Of a stretch of DNA of 64,000 nt, positions 10,730 through 21,517 are shown piece after piece; position 1 is the stretch's first letter, and the number at the start of each line of letters is the position of its first letter. The notes beneath the pieces were generated by a model. The model made no database searches. It was not told the DNA's origin and saw nothing but the letters and a program-made list of their open reading frames with translations. Origin of the DNA: Stenopsyche tienmushanensis (taxonomy: Eukaryota; Arthropoda; Insecta; Trichoptera; Stenopsychidae); contig WACJ01000183.1 of assembly GCA_008973525.1 (NCBI GenBank), forward strand, positions 558,001 through 622,000, in the 5' to 3' direction. The translations under genes and the position numbers were made by a program.

Positions 10730-11936
10730 ATCGTCTTTGAATCAGCTACTCACAAGTGAAAAATCGCCTGTCAACGTCTCTCAGTTTCAAGAGCTCATTC
10801 ACTTCATTGGCTTTGGATTACAATCATACAGAAACTGCTTGTTGATTCACTCCCGATTAGGGAATCTAATCCCGGGATCCCGGACAGTTTTAGGTACTTA
10901 AGAATCCCGGTAATCCCGAAAATTTCGGGATTGAAATTTTTATCTAACAGAAATCGTACACCTCACCAACACGATGAAGGCTACTAAATCGAGACATTCC
11001 CGACGAAATCTGGACGCTTAGAAACAGTGGCGTAACTACTAATCGACGAGCTTAGGCGACGCCTAGGGGCAGTGACTGTCTAATCTGTGTATACATATAT
11101 ACAGTACATATATGTTTTTCAAATTGTTATTATATATTAACCTTTCCCTACCGGTGATGTATTTACTACACCTCGACTCTAATAATGGGAATATCGATAT
11201 GAAATATAATAGATACGGGGTTCAGATTTTTTATATTTATTCGTAATATAATTACGAATCACATCAAAGTATTATACTATATAAGTATTCATCTGCAAAG
11301 ACGGAAATAAATAATTTGTCGGCAAATCGGGAATTTTAGTCCGTGTCTCAGCAGAAATGAATTTTATCAGTCACATTGATGGTGTTATACGAAAATGAGG
11401 GTTCACGCGGTCATCAACTCGAACTAGCATTTAAATATCTGATGACGATAACTCCAACGTGTGTGGAGGCTGAGCGGGCATTTTGAGCAGCAAGTTGCCT
11501 GACTTCCAAAATCAGATCCAAACTAAATGACGAAACACTAATTTTAATGTTAATGTTACTTCGGGCATATTTTCAAAATAATTTATCTATTTTTGAATTG
11601 TATTTTTATCTTTTCTTAAATAAATATTGGCCTTCAAGTCTAATGAAATCCCGAAATCCCGGGATCGAAATTTTGGCTCGGGATTGGATTCCCTACTCCC
11701 GATGATTCTGCAAGCTCCTCTTGCGTTTGACTCGGATCTTCATCGAGTAATGCCTTCAATTTTTTTGGGCTGTCCAAATCGCCATTCTTGAAACGTTGAA
11801 ACCATTCCCTACATGATGTATCAGTTGGGGCATTGTCATCATAAACTTCCAGAAACATTCGATGTGCTTTAGCTGAAGGATTCTTCCAATTAAAGCAGAA
11901 AACTAAAACCTCCCACAAATACTGCTTAGTTAACAT
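10730..11936 (-). pseudogene. mariner (mauritiana-type) transposase remnant, split by hAT copy A2
   Basis: Mariner transposases cut and paste DNA at TA sites using a bipartite helix-turn-helix and a DD34D core. Reading leftward from 11936, the protein has 'VLVFCFNWKNPSAKAHRMF', 'APTDTSCREWFQRFKNGD', then 'KKLKALLDEDPSQTQEELAE', matching the N-terminal helix-turn-helix of mauritiana-subfamily proteins. After the 838-bp insertion (10858-11695) the same protein resumes at 10857 with 'GVNQQAVS', then 'ELLKLRDVDRRFFTCE', now with stops. The catalytic D residues are absent: the frame dissolves after about 10730. There is also an internal deletion between 'KNGDLD' and 'KKLKALL'. It is inactive. Confidence 0.75.
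10858..11695 (+). mobile_element. hAT family A, copy A2 (838 bp), inserted in a mariner gene
   Basis: Termini TAGGGAATC and GGATTCCCTA with the exact duplication CTCCCGAT at 10850-10857 and 11696-11703. The element keeps the hAT dimerisation-domain segment near 11410-11570 ('CVEAERAF' context), but a TGA interrupts it after the phenylalanine. The target site lies inside the mariner helix-turn-helix coding sequence, so A2 arrived after the mariner. Confidence 0.92.
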
Positions 11937-12302
11937 AAAATTTGACATATTCAAAACAGTAAAAAACAAGGGTTTTTTATGAAACTCAAAGCGAAATAAA
12001 CTGAATATTATTGAGAGATGTCTAACCTCTCTGAAACTATCGAAATCAGCTACCACTATAAAACATTCATAGCAACCAAAGCCATTTTTTTGAAAAGCTC
12101 GGTCAAGCTTGGTCAAGAGTCACATTGTATACTTCATAGTTTAATTTCAAAAAATATCCACAGTTCGCAGATTACGATATTAATGCAGTTTATGTTAAAG
12201 CACATTTTTATATATGTTTTTTCATGTGGTGTGCCGAAAAAATTTTGGAGAAAATGTTGGTATTCCGTGGAAGATAAAAGGTTACAAAGCTCTGGTATAG
12301 TG

Positions 12303-12667
12303 CTTGACCACGATTTGTAAATTGATTTGAATGATATCCTCAACATTTGTATTCGTCGATGAAGTAAGAGGTTAATAAATACAGTTATCTGGAGCAGGCG
12401 ATTGACACGTGTAAAAGTATGCTCATTGTGGTGCTTTGCATTCTCAAATTGGGTCGCAAAATACAATCGCAAAAGGATCGAAAGGCTGCAAAGAAAATTT
12501 GTGATATTGATTACAATATGAACAGAATATGTGTTGAAGCATCTCTTGAATCATGGAAAGTATTGAAAATCATGGTATATAATAATATAACATTATGTTA
12601 ACAAATTAACTACTATGAATTTATAAAAGAAAATGTATTTAAGAGCAAAGGACATAAAAAACGATCT
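12303..12667. other. Short AT-rich spacer, nothing recognised
   Basis: This lies between the right flank of Z1 and family C copy C2. Only compositional short frames are present. Confidence 0.35.
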
Positions 12668-12999
12668 TAGCCCCGTAAAGAGGTAAAACACAGAATTGTG
12701 TCCGAATTTCAATGATTCAGAAATGGCATTCTTACACGTTGAATGGATAGTTAATCCAAATTTATCAATGAATAATGATATGCTGAATGATATAATAAAT
12801 CGATTTCAAGTGTATCGTTTATGTTTACTTGAAGAAATTACCGAATATTGTGCGCTATCGATAGTGTTTATTTACTTATGTACAAGCTTTATACACGCTG
12901 CGACGGTCTTGACAGATAAATTGATTTGTACGAATGATAAGTGCGGACATACAAATATAGCATCTAAGTTTATGATTATTTAAAATTAGTAAGGGTTAA
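12668..12999 (+). mobile_element. TTAA-type MITE family C, copy C2 (about 332 bp)
   Basis: It begins TTAGCCCCGTAAAGAGGTAA and ends AAAATTAGTAAGGGTTAA. The left terminus matches the inverted right terminus of copy C7 (62.57 kb: 'ttacctctttaaagggtta'). The core includes 'aaatttatcaatgaataatg', 'accgaatattgtg' and 'gctgcgacggtc'. TTAA at the ends plus a C-rich start is the signature of piggyBac-mobilised MITEs. No transposase is encoded. The left TTAA has mutated to TTAG. Confidence 0.7.
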
Positions 13000-14628
13000 A
13001 ATTAGTGATAAAAAGTGGTCCAGGTAGCTTAAAATGCAATACGTGTTCCCACAGAAACAAGAAGGTTAAGAACAGCGAAACAAAATGATGAACTATGTAT
13101 ATGACGGAATGAAAATTAAAATTTAATGGAAAATACATTTATTTTATCAAGATGATGGAGAACCAAGGCACTTAAGCGTACTACAATACATACAATCGTA
13201 TTGCATTGTGCAGACAATGCAGTTCTCTTGCCGCATGGCATTAAAGCTAAACACCCTGAAGTGTTCAAAGTGAATATGCTATTGACTCAAGATTATCACT
13301 CAACGCTACACTTGTAACAAGTACATATCAATAGTGATAAAATTTAATTTTTTAATTGAAATTTTAAAATACGATAGATATCGAAAATCACGCCGAACTT
13401 TCAATAGAATAGATAGTCGAAACACATGTACTGAAAAAAAAGTACATATATAAACCATGGCAACGTTACACACGTTGTATCATTGACCATTATAACATTG
13501 AGATTTACAAAATAAGCTTAAATACAAAGCAAAGATATTTCATACGTACATTTTAAAAAGGATTTTAACTCTCAGTAGAAAAGTAAAGCGCTAAAGTTTT
13601 CGAAAAAAAAGCTTGGAAAGAAAAAGAGAAAAAAATTGCCAAACAGAAAGCTTTGGATGGATGTATAATTCCGTCTCTTTAGAATATGAAATCTTCTAAT
13701 TCTTCATTATAAATACAGTTGTTCTACACACTGTATATGTATGCTTTGTTCCACTTTTCTCAAATGTTTTATTGATTTTTTTTTTCGTACAGCACGTAAC
13801 AAAAATTATGTATGTATTTTAAAACAATATTTAGACAAAAAAATCCTGTCACATTTTTTGTCTATATACAAAATTGCTCTTGAGGACAGAGATTAAATTT
13901 AAAAAATCAATATTTATAGTAATTTTTCAGTTTTCAGACCTCAACGAGATTGTATTAATCATACAATCCGAGTGCGTCGTCTGTCTGTCTTTCGATTCCA
14001 TGTAGCGTAATAAGAAACCGTGCATATCGAGGGTGGAAAAGGGAATTGAATGGTGGAATTTGTCTCAGGCCAAAGTACCGAATAAGCCCATAGGGCCTCG
14101 GACTTAAATTGCGCCAAGGGCCTCTCAAATGCTAAATCCTTCACAGGGTGAAACATTATATTTTGGCTGTGACCGTATGCAAATATAATTAAAGCAACAC
14201 ATTCCTCAAATAATATTTTAATTCCATGAAATGCTCGAGGCACGTACAGTTTTTAATGCTGAATTCCTGTACACTGACGTTATAATTTTATCACATAAAG
14301 CGGCATATAATAATATTACTCAGACAAATATGAATCATCATCAGATTCGTGCTATTATAATGTCATTGTCTTTTATTATGAATAATTAATTGGAAAGGGG
14401 AAATATGCGCGTACATCAAAAATGTATCATATAATTAAATTTATACGAAATTGCTTTTCTATCTATAAGCTGAAAAGCTGATAGAGATGAGATTAATCCC
14501 TCTTATAGATTAAGAAATAGAGGGTTCTCAGAGAAAATCTATCAATAACGACGAAAAAGCAACTCTTGCACATCTTGCATATGCAGGACACCATCTTAAA
14601 CACTTTAAAGTCTAAAAAAATATAGTGC
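13000..14628. other. AT-rich sequence with one unassigned antisense frame
   Basis: The only frame of note is on the minus strand at 13959-14243 (94 codons), rich in aromatic residues and proline with a basic end. I recognise no domain, and no splice or promoter context supports it. No repeat termini were found. Confidence 0.3.
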
Positions 14629-15346
14629 TTAAAGGACGTTTCTACTTTGTTGGTTAATAACAACTTTTTTTGTTCTTCGTGTATTGGAAAGAACCAATGT
14701 TTAAGAATACATTCAGTAAATTTTAAGTCGATATAAATAAAATTCGCAAAGTTATAAGCCGATGAGAATAAATTGCGCTTCACAAAGCTGAGGAGACGAC
14801 TAACTTTAAACGCCTTTTTTCCCTTCTGTGCTAAAAGTGCTCCCACATCCCCTAAATGAGCATTCTTTATAAAATTTTACAGGCATGTTTATAATAAACG
14901 TCTTTATCGTATAGACTATAATCATCCAAAAATATTCAAAAGTGTTTATTTAATAAAAAAAAACAATAAAAAAATTTGGTAAAAACACAAACTTTTTTTC
15001 GATCGCTCATTATTTATTTATTTTTCAATATTTCTTCTTGATTCTAGTCTAAGCTGTACACAAAATTATACAAAGTAAAAATATGTTCAATTTTTTTGCT
15101 ACATATCATCTGTTCAGGACTTAAGTCTTCCATGGTGAAGAATGTCATCGCTTGCGCACCGACATACTTGACTCCTCCCGCTCTCATTATCATACTTTGT
15201 CAAACTTAAAAAAATATTTTTATCTTCAATAAAGATCGTCTAGTCGACACATTAAATATCAACTTTCCATATTAAATATTTTTCGCATAAAAAAATGTTA
15301 AAAAACCGATCAAATTTAGGATCAACACGGTAGAAACGTCCCTTAA
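14629..15346 (-). mobile_element. Non-autonomous element E, copy E1 (about 718 bp, TTAA-bounded)
   Basis: Left boundary TTAAAGGACGTTTCTACTTT and right boundary GTAGAAACGTCCCTTAA form an inverted repeat ending in TTAA. The interior matches E2 (35.4-36.06 kb) in reverse orientation through shared words such as 'ttcttcaccatggaag', 'gtttatttaataa' and 'ctcagctt'. No intact coding sequence is present. The TTAA could be a piggyBac-type target or part of the inverted repeat beside a TA target; the two cannot be separated from one copy. Its right-hand TTAA is shared with element D1. Confidence 0.7.
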
Positions 15347-16252
15347 GGCGTCTTCTCACTTTACAAATTAAAAAAAAACGATTTTTATTTTATTTTAAAT
15401 TTTGAAAGTACATATCTTCAAAAATGTTATATCGAAATTTCATAAAGATCGGACGAGTCTAACTACATTTTTAGGCGACCGTTAGGTGACTACCTGAGAG
15501 CACCCAGCTGCATACGTATTGTTCAGACTCATGGTGCAAGTACAAGAAAGTGGTGAAAAACAATCAGATAGAAACTTTTAAACATCTTCCTGCTCTAGCT
15601 GAGGATGTTCACGAGGTTTTGAAACCGATTTATGAAGATCTTCGGACGAAATACCCAAAATAACAACGAGTGCTTCAACATCTGTGTTTGGGAAATTTTT
15701 CTGCAACCAAAACTTTAAACGCGTTTATCTCAAAACAAGGTTTTTCGGTGGATTGTTGATGAAATTTCGGAAACTATTTGGCCGATTGTCATGAAATTTG
15801 AATGACATATTCTTCATAGTTATGGTTATAGCGCATATCATCAGATTTTTGAAATTTTGATTTTAAGTATTTTTTCTGCAAAAAACCGCGTTTTTTTTTA
15901 CTTTTTCGTAAAACGTGCGCCATTTTGTTATTTTCGCAAATATCAAAAATTTGATGATATGCGCTATAGCCACTGATATACTGAATCTAAAACTGTTTTA
16001 TTTTTTTGTTTCAAATGACCCATCTCGGAGATACCATCATCAAGCCACGAACATAACATTTCTACACGGGTTTTTCGATGCTACTGTTTTATTATAATAA
16101 TTGTTCAAAAAAATAATTTTTTTTCATGTACTTGAAAGATGTGTTTATTACATAAGATCCATTTTATCTCATAATTTTTAGCGAAAATCCTCGAAAAAAA
16201 AATCGTGAAAATAGCCTATTTTTGAGGCGCCTAAAGTGAGAAGACGCCTTAA
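15343..16252 (+). mobile_element. Non-autonomous element D, copy D1 (about 910 bp)
   Basis: Perfect-looking inverted ends TTAAGGCGTCTTCTCACTTT and AAAGTGAGAAGACGCCTTAA bound a sequence shared almost base for base with D2 at 37.95-38.87 kb. A fragment of Mutator/Phantom-like transposase is readable inside. The element starts at the same TTAA that ends E1. D-type elements presumably depend on a transposase encoded elsewhere. Confidence 0.85.
15529..15719 (+). pseudogene. Phantom-like (Mutator superfamily) transposase fragment in D1
   Basis: Reading from 15529: 'SWCKYKKVVKN', then 'LPALAEDVHEVLKPIYEDLR'; after a +1 shift near 15648, 'NTQNNNECFNICVWE' to a stop near 15719. The order W-C-K-(W/Y), a helix with 'kP.yedL', then TQNxNE(S/C)FN is what I recall of insect Mutator/Phantom-type transposases, where 'ktqN.nEsfn...W' follows the catalytic core. 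D2 has the same remnant at 38128-38320. Independent, more diverged versions stand at 37632-37830 and 51898-52310, supporting a real protein family. The gene is dead. Confidence 0.55.
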
Positions 16253-16499
16253 ATCAGCTAATGCAGCGGTTCTTAAATAGGTTCTTAAACAAATATATTT
16301 CATAATTCTGTACTAGTTTTTTTAATGCTGAAAGAACGGTCAAGTATTTTGACGTAAAAAAAAATTAAATACACGCTTAAGGTGGAAATTTTGGCAAAAG
16401 TGTACATAGTTTTTTTTAACTAATTGTCATTATTTAAATATTTATATAATGTGATTACATAAAGAAGGGTTTGTTTAACAAAGTGGATAAATATGATTT

Positions 16500-16896
16500 T
16501 TAGTATTTTCGCGAAATACTAAGCGTTTCCGAACTTATCATCAAATCATCGAAAACGTAAGAAAATACATTTAATTTATCAAATCTAAAGACGACATAAT
16601 TTATCTGAAAATAATCGACATCGAAGCAAATGTATATCTGGATACCCGTTCCAGATGCCAGCGATGATAAATTCACATCACTTCCTCGTTGATGTTTCCC
16701 ATTCACTTGTTCAACGGTTTGGGTTCCTTGCTCATATTTTTGGCGCCCCTCCAATTTGGCGCCATAAGTCTTCCACACATTGTTTACATCTCTGTTTTTG
16801 GGGTGCTGACGCGCACGTGTCCTCGGTGTGCGTTCTACTTCAAACCAAACATTACCATTTTTCTTGTATTTAGGTACAACTCTCTATGGACGTATC
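16500..16896 (-). CDS. Unassigned open frame of about 131 codons, possible exon
   Basis: The minus strand is open without a stop from 16896 down to TAA near 16500 in a GC-richer patch. The translated middle is hydrophilic and complex ('NVWFEVERTPRTRARQ', 'NNVWKTYGAKLEGRQ', 'EQGTQTVEQVNGKHQRG', 'LSSLASGTGIQ'), unlike the low-complexity frames around it. There is an ATG within it at about 16778, but the open frame extends upstream, so it may be an internal exon. Possible splice signals are an AG just right of 16896 and a GT near 16648 after 'TCTGGAACGG'; neither is strong. No domain is recognised. It could be host or transposon coding sequence, or chance. Beyond 16640 the frame becomes AT-rich and is probably intron. 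Confidence 0.3.
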
Positions 16897-18208
16897 GATA
16901 AACTCTCCCAAAGAGGTCAATGCATTTCAATTATATAACTTATTAAAAATTTAGATCTTTGTGTCGTTCAAATATTTTTATTTCCAAAGACTAAAAAATA
17001 ACTCATATTTTAAGTATACTTTACATTTTTTTCAAATGAAATCATTTCTCATTGCTGAAATACACGCCAACTTAGACACTCATAATCGAAAAAGGTATTT
17101 TTTGGTTGCCACTATTGCGGGCATTTTGCTTAACACAGATAAACAATTTAAATTGCATTTTAATATATAAAGTATGAACTATTATTTATGCCAGAATTAT
17201 TTAAAAATATTGAAAGGTAAATTTTTGGCATCTTGTTAAACTTTTTTTGTTGTGAATTTTGGTGTTTTTTCATGACTTTTTTTGCATGAAAAAATAAACA
17301 CCTTGATTAATCAACATTATCCTAGTTTGTAAAGTGTCTAAATATGTACTGAATAAGTCAATCAAATTTTAAAAAAAAAGTTTGATAGATTTTGAAATAA
17401 GTTAGTAGTAGTTTAGAGAATCAAATGCGTTTTTCACCAATACAGTTTTGAATCACCTTTAATCTATTATATCTGTTCTATAAAGTGAACCTTCAGTTTC
17501 TTCATAAAAATCTTGCAAAGCAGATTTTTGCTCCCTGGCATCAGTTTTAGCTCTTTTAGCGAAGTTATTCGTAGCAGTAGATACGCGCTTCATTAGGACG
17601 ATGGGCGTAAGTTTGAGTTACATAGCCAATTTGACATCCTATTGTAACTAAAACTTTCAAAATGCCATTAAATCCTTCATTGAAGATAATCACGATAAGA
17701 AAAGTTGCAATTTAAACGATCTTTGTGCCAGAATGCAGGTGTATAGGAGCGAGATTTTGCATCATCGGACATGAATTAATCAGTTCAAATTACTAAAAAT
17801 CTACTAAAAAAATCCTTTGGCTTCTAAGATGTTTTTTGATGAATGAATATTATAATTACAAATTTCGAATTCCAAATAATAAAGTACATTCGGGAATTTA
17901 ATTAAAATGTACAAAGCTGCTTTTCGGTCTACAAGCAGTTTATATTAATTTTTGTAAAATAAATGTTGTCTAATTTCGATACAAGGTGGCTAGGGCTTCT
18001 ATAGACGTGGCTAAAGTTATAGCGCGAAAATTTGAATGAAGTATTGTAACTTTCAAAGCAACATCATAGCGGTAGATTGCCGTTTTGTTTACTTACAATA
18101 CCGAAACAACAAAATAAAAAAGAAACAGTGTTGTAGAAATAATTACATAAATAATGTTGCTGCATCCGTATTATAAAAATGATATTGAAATATTCAAAAA
18201 GGTACATA
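16897..18208. other. AT-rich sequence, nothing recognised
   Basis: Poly-T and poly-A runs and short compositional frames only. Confidence 0.35.
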
Positions 18209-18761
18209 TTAAGCTGTTGGGGAGCATGGACATACATGTATGTCCGAATTCTCATGTCCCAGAAAGAGCACTCTTGCACATTGAAGCTAGGAGACAGACA
18301 GAGAAAGAGAGAACTTAGCGCATTTCGGGAGACTGAGACGGATAGCTTCTTCATATGCATTGCATGATTGTATAGATCGTTAAGCCCAAATTTATCGACT
18401 TATAATGATTTCGATTTCAAGTTTGTTATTTGTTTACGCAAAGAAATGACCGAATATTGTGTGTTATCGAGAGTGTTTGTTTATTTAACTGCTTGCCGTT
18501 TTTCGCTGCGTGTTGAATGAGTCTTTGTCCAATTATCATTTCCTTCTAAAGGAGGAGCAAATGAATCGATTTTTTGTGCATTGTTTATGTAAAGAAATGA
18601 CATGATCTTGTATGATATCAAATGTTTATTTACAATTGACCCTGCCTCGAATTGAAGATTGTCTTACGCTGATAGGAGTTGACAGAAAGTAATCGGTGTA
18701 AAGCGATCATGACATCAACGAATTCATCGATTTTAAATTTGCTCGCTCCTCAAAAGTTTAA
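18209..18761 (+). mobile_element. TTAA-type MITE family B, copy B1 (about 553 bp)
   Basis: TTAA at 18209-18212 and 18758-18761 bound a sequence with 'aaagagcactcttg', a purine-rich 'gagacagacagagaaag' tract, the core 'accgaatattgtgtg' and the right subterminus 'atcgattttaaatttgctc'. B2 (46.35 kb), B3 (52.33 kb) and B4 (53.86 kb) share the whole plan. The left end of B1 is diverged. There is no coding capacity. Confidence 0.75.
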
Positions 18762-20797
18762 GAAATGAAGGTAATTAATGATGTTTTTTTTAAATGATTA
18801 CAAGCATTGATCAAACTGAAAAAGTCTTAGTTTTAGTCAGATAGATCACTAATAAACCTTTTAAAAGCTCAGCAACATAAAATAACAGCTATCGATCCCC
18901 ACAATTCTCATCAACTCCACTTTGATCTTCGTTCGTCGGAGCAGGTAATTTTAAATTGAACGAATACACGTAATTGTTCAATCAATATGCATACACTCCA
19001 ATTCAAGGGCTGTTTTTCATCAATCCACTTATCGGAAAGTGAGAATTGACATATCACTTTCGTTAGACTGGACTTTGGCTACATTTCGACGACATTAAAA
19101 CCGCTGTTTGGTCAGCATTTATTGTGGATTTATATGAATACATCAGTATGAATATCGACTCCTAATATGCACTCAAAGAAAGTATTTTTTCAAAAGGGTT
19201 AGTAGGTTTTCATCGCAAATACCTCTTATTGTCCGGATGCCATACACTAAATCATATTTATCTTCTTCGTTCTGGTCAAATTTATCAAAAAAACGCAGTG
19301 AATCAATACTTTCATCAAATAACATAATCGGTAAACAATACATGACGATTATAAATCAAATGATTGAATTGCTTCAACAATTACATTGAATCCATTCAAT
19401 CAAAAATACACAACAGATGTAAATTCATTCAATACTATTTCAAACAGGTTAAAATCTTATCATTGTCGTTGAAGTCCATTAGTCCGTGAATGAAAAGACG
19501 GTCACATCACATTGAGAATGCTAAATAGACCAATTCAATGTTTTGAATCGAGTAATCGTAGCGTATTTGATTTTTTGAAAGGCTTTGAACCTTTCCTCCT
19601 TTTTTTTATTTCGAGAAGGCTCCCGATTCACCCTTTCAGTGTCTTATTTGCCGGTTTTAACCCTTATAATTCTGAAGATCCGTCTACGGGGGCGAGAGCA
19701 AATAAGCGGTGCGACGTACGGTAAATACTTTATTTGTGAGAAAACTTTTTAAAAAGGTTGAAAAAGAAGTCCTTTTAGATTGCGATGGACAAAATATTAC
19801 GTCTAACTTGAAAAGCTGCACGTTTAAGAGAATCAACGGCATTGAAGTGTAATAGAGCTTATGCATGAAATTAACTACAGGCAATGCATCGTTTAACGCA
19901 TAATCTTGGGAACTTGGGAAATTTCATTTTTATAGCAGAAAAAAATAACGAAAATTCCAAATCTTCATAGACATATTGCTATTTTCGATTGGATGTAATT
20001 CAAGTCGACTTCCACAAATGCAATTGTCTTCTTCCAAAAACGAGATCATGAAACTTTGATTTGTTCCGAATAACCGACATGACCTAGTTCGACTCGTCGT
20101 TTGCTATTACTCCGACATATTCCCCATTGTCAACCACCCCTCCGTGCCGAGCTCTCCAACCCCTTATTACCGAAAAGCCCAAATTACTGCCCCCGCCGTT
20201 ATATTTAGCAGCGAAAACAGGTGCGCCTTTATTTGAACACCGGGGGTTCGTTTATTTATACTGTACATTTTTTACACACATTCTGACCCTAAAAAGGGCA
20301 TTTTGGAAGATCCTGTTACAACGGATTCGGACGCATCTAACGTAATCGCTTAACATATATTTTATCATAATTTCATAATTTTACGGTGCGAATACTCGAT
20401 TGTTCGATATGGACACGTCGGATACTTAGGGTCCCATTTATAGACGTTATCTGGTCGTTTATATCCGGGAAGGGCAATCGGGAATTTAGAAATAGTAATG
20501 GTCATACGTCCTTAAAGGCCTGGATTTGTGTGGATTATGATACCGTGGGCGATGCAAGTAAATCATATTTAGGCCCGGGGAGTTCAAAAAAGGGTTCAAC
20601 ATATTGTTTGATAAAACACGCTATGGTCATCAACTGAGTCGGAGATCCCATTACATTTCGGTTCGACGAGTTGTTATATTTTCATACATTGTAACAAAAA
20701 TTATGTTCTAGTATAAATAAGCCACACAAATGCAAAACAATGCCCTGTAATTCGAAATCTAATTTGCATCCTGCACTATTGTCGCTAACGTCATGAT
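18762..20797. other. Mostly featureless; GC-richer block at about 20100-20640
   Basis: No repeat family of this window is present. At about 20100-20640 the composition rises and two plus-strand frames (20127-20345, 20386-20637) are open, with words such as 'ccacccctccgtgccgagc'. Neither protein is recognisable. It could be an exon, a regulatory region or an older unique element. Confidence 0.3.
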
Positions 20798-21284
20798 TAG
20801 GGAATCCAATTCCGGGATCCCGGACAGTATTGGGTGCTCATAAATTCCGGGATTAGTAAACGTAATCCAGAAGAATTCAGGATTGAAATTTTTATCTAAC
20901 AAAAATCATACACATCACCAGCACGATGAAGGCTACTAAATCTAGACATTCCCGCCGAAATCTGGACGCTTAGAAACAGTGGCGTAATTACTAATTGGCG
21001 AGCTTATACAACGCCCAGGGGCAGTAACTGTCTAATCTATGCATACATATATATGTTTATCAAATTGTTATATTAACCTTTCCCTACCGGTGATGTATTT
21101 ACTACACATCGTCTCTAATAATGGGAATATCGACATGAAATAAAATAGATACGGGGTTCAGATATTTTGTATTCCTCTGTAATATAATTACGAATCACAT
21201 CAAAGTATTATAGTATATAAGTATTCATCTGCTGCGACGGAAATAAATAATTTGTCGGGAAATCGGGAAATTTGCAAGTTTTAG
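20798..21284 (+). mobile_element. hAT family A, copy A3, truncated on the right
   Basis: It starts TAGGGAATCCAATTCCGGGA and follows the family A sequence to 'gcaagttttag' at about 21284, where it stops abruptly and family C sequence begins. The dimerisation-domain segment and right terminus are missing, so no target duplication can be checked. Confidence 0.85.
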
Positions 21285-21285
21285 C

Positions 21286-21517
21286 CAGATAGAGACGGAG
21301 AGATATAGATTGTTTAACCAAATTTATCGGCTACTAATGATGTGGATGATATAATGACAGTGTTTATTTATCTGTGTACAAACTTCATACACGCTGCGAC
21401 GGTCCTGACAGATAAGTGGATTTGTACGGATGATAAGTGGCGGACATGCAAATATCGCATCTAAGTTTATGATTAATTATTGCTAATTTAAAATTAGCTC
21501 ACTGCTCAAAGTGTTAA
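21286..21517 (+). mobile_element. TTAA-type MITE family C, copy C3, truncated on the left
   Basis: It starts in 'agagacggagag', skips into 'aaccaaatttatcggc', and runs through 'acgctgcgacggtcctgaca' to AAAATTAGCTCACTGCTCAA and TTAA at 21514-21517. The left half is missing and joins directly to A3. An internal deletion also removed part of the core. Confidence 0.75.

Larger units (their letters stand above)
10520..12294. mobile_element. hAT-type element Z1 containing nested insertions
   Basis: The left end is CAGCGTTTCTTTACAACTG followed by 'tgccgcggcacgg'; the right end reads inward CAGAGCTTTGTAACC with 'cggcacacc' further in. CAG...CTG ends and G/C-rich 'tgccgcggcac' subtermini are common in hAT elements. 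Both sides carry the exact 8-bp direct repeat GTATAGTG (10512-10519 and 12295-12302). The interior is not its own transposase: it holds a minus-strand mariner relic, itself split by family A copy A2. The inverted repeats are imperfect, so the call leans on the duplication. Confidence 0.55.

Noticed and set aside
12018..12472. Overlapping 100-112 codon frames on both strands.
   Set aside because: AT-rich, low complexity, no motif, and inside the decayed right part of Z1.
16264..16300. CAGCGGTTCTTAAATAGG looks like the end of a hAT element of the Z2 type.
   Set aside because: No second end and no copy of the preceding 8 bases (AGCTAATG) beside an inverted end was found.
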